Of a stretch of DNA of 32,776 bases, positions 32,320-32,776 are shown one piece after another. This stretch comes from Curvibacter lanceolatus ATCC 14669 (lineage in GTDB: Bacteria; Pseudomonadota; Gammaproteobacteria; Burkholderiales; Burkholderiaceae_C): NCBI RefSeq assembly GCF_000381265.1, contig NZ_KB906290.1, forward strand, positions 1 through 32,776, in the 5' to 3' direction. The notes below the pieces were generated by a model. That model searched no databases. It had not been told where the DNA came from and saw only the letters and a program-made list of their open reading frames with translations. A program made the translations under genes and the position numbers. How positions within the stretch are numbered: the stretch's first letter is position 1; every line of letters begins with the position of its first letter.

Positions 32320-32693
32320 GGCCGCTCCCCTGCTTGCACCGGAGCGCCCAGGATCTGGTCCGCGTCGACCGCGTGGCCGGCCTGCACCAGCAAGGCCAAG
32401 GCCGCGGGCAGATCAGCCCGGTCCAGGTCGATGAAGCCCCGCACCGAGCAGTCCTTGACCAGGGCCTGTACCGCAGGGCTCGGGTCAGCCAGGATGGCCC
32501 ATTTGGCGGGGCCGAAGCGATCGAAGAAGCTGCCCACCGCCACATGCCGGGGCACAGCCACCACCGGGTCATCGGGTGCGGGCCCGAGCAACCCGAAGCG
32601 CCCCGCATGGTGTTCGGTGACAAACGCATCGTCGGCCACCACGGTGTTCAGGATGGCGCCATCGGCGCCCAGAATGTTGTAAAGGTGTCGCAT
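32316..32693 (-). CDS. Phage protein of unknown function upstream of the lysis genes
   Basis: The 125-residue soluble protein contains H-L-Y-N-I-L near the start, G-S-F-F-D-R-F-G-P-A-K-W in the middle, and A-L-V-K-D-C-S-V-R-G-F-I-D-L-D near the end. I know this pattern only as a conserved small protein located between tail-fibre and lysis genes; no function is assigned. AAGG lies 7 bases before the ATG. The stop overlaps the next gene by four bases. It lies 18 bases after the end of a probable tail protein. Confidence 0.65.
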   Translation of the reverse strand: MRHLYNILGADGAILNTVVADDAFVTEHHAGRFGLLGPAPDDPVVAVPRHVAVGSFFDRFGPAKWAILADPSPAVQALVKDCSVRGFIDLDRADLPAALALLVQAGHAVDADQILGAPVQAGERP

Positions 32694-32711
32694 GGTTCTG
32701 CCTTACGAGAG

Positions 32712-32776
32712 TCAGGGAGTGAGATCAGCAAAGAAGCGAAGGAACGCCAAGCCGCTGCCGCCCGCGCCGCTGCGGC
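32712..32776 (-). CDS. C-terminal end of a probable phage tail protein (cut by window)
   Basis: On the minus strand a frame open to the window edge reads R-S-G-A-G-G-S-G-L-A-F-L-R-F-F-A-D-L-T-P and then stops at 32712-32714. The Gly/Ser-rich run before a hydrophobic end is common at the C-terminus of tail fibre or tail needle proteins, and the position just before the lysis block fits that. With 20 residues visible, the call is tentative. Confidence 0.4.
   Translation of the reverse strand, partial: RSGAGGSGLAFLRFFADLTP

Overview
This 32.8 kb window looks like chromosomal DNA of a high-GC betaproteobacterium, most likely Burkholderiales and probably Comamonadaceae. That placement rests on protein flavour and gene order judged by eye (flhC, an acdR/acdS pair, a Bug-type solute-binding protein, ppc next to hemCDXY, a yceJ/yceI locus, valS-galU) and on strong G/C-ending codon use. 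No database search was possible.

Positions 1-24,600 are core-like. The window opens inside flhC (flagellar master activator), followed by a strong terminator and two overlapping minus-strand lipoprotein genes, the second in the FlgO family. Next come acdR (Lrp-type regulator) divergent from acdS (ACC deaminase), a Bug/TctC-type periplasmic binding protein, a convergent YccS-like FUSC membrane protein, and ppc divergent from hemC-hemD-hemX-hemY. A cytochrome b561 gene with two YceI-family genes follows. A minus-strand pair then encodes a putative outer-membrane barrel and an adenylate cyclase fused to a PilZ domain. valS and galU abut on the plus strand. TusA-like, NUDIX and cysM genes lie on the minus strand, followed by tRNA-Leu(CAA) with encoded CCA.

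Positions 24,600-29,640 look like an accessory island starting at the tRNA gene. The region has more mixed codon use, long stretches without genes, a possible integrase relic, and a four-gene minus-strand chromate/metal operon: chrA, a secreted protein of unknown function, a ChrB C-terminal-domain protein, and an EamA permease with a histidine-rich tail. Beyond it lie an IS66 transposase relic and an NTF2/SnoaL-like gene that has lost its N-terminus exactly at the IS66 junction.

Positions 29,640-32,776 are the end of a prophage, all on the minus strand and tightly overlapping. In transcription order it holds the last codons of a probable tail protein, an unknown protein, two small membrane proteins (holin candidates), a SAR-type GH24 endolysin, Rz with Rz1 nested in another frame, and a D12-class adenine methyltransferase.

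The points most worth a second look are the cyclase-PilZ/barrel pair, the chromate operon with its His-rich permease and unknown secreted protein, the nested Rz/Rz1, and the promoter and inverted-repeat architecture in front of the cytochrome b561 gene.
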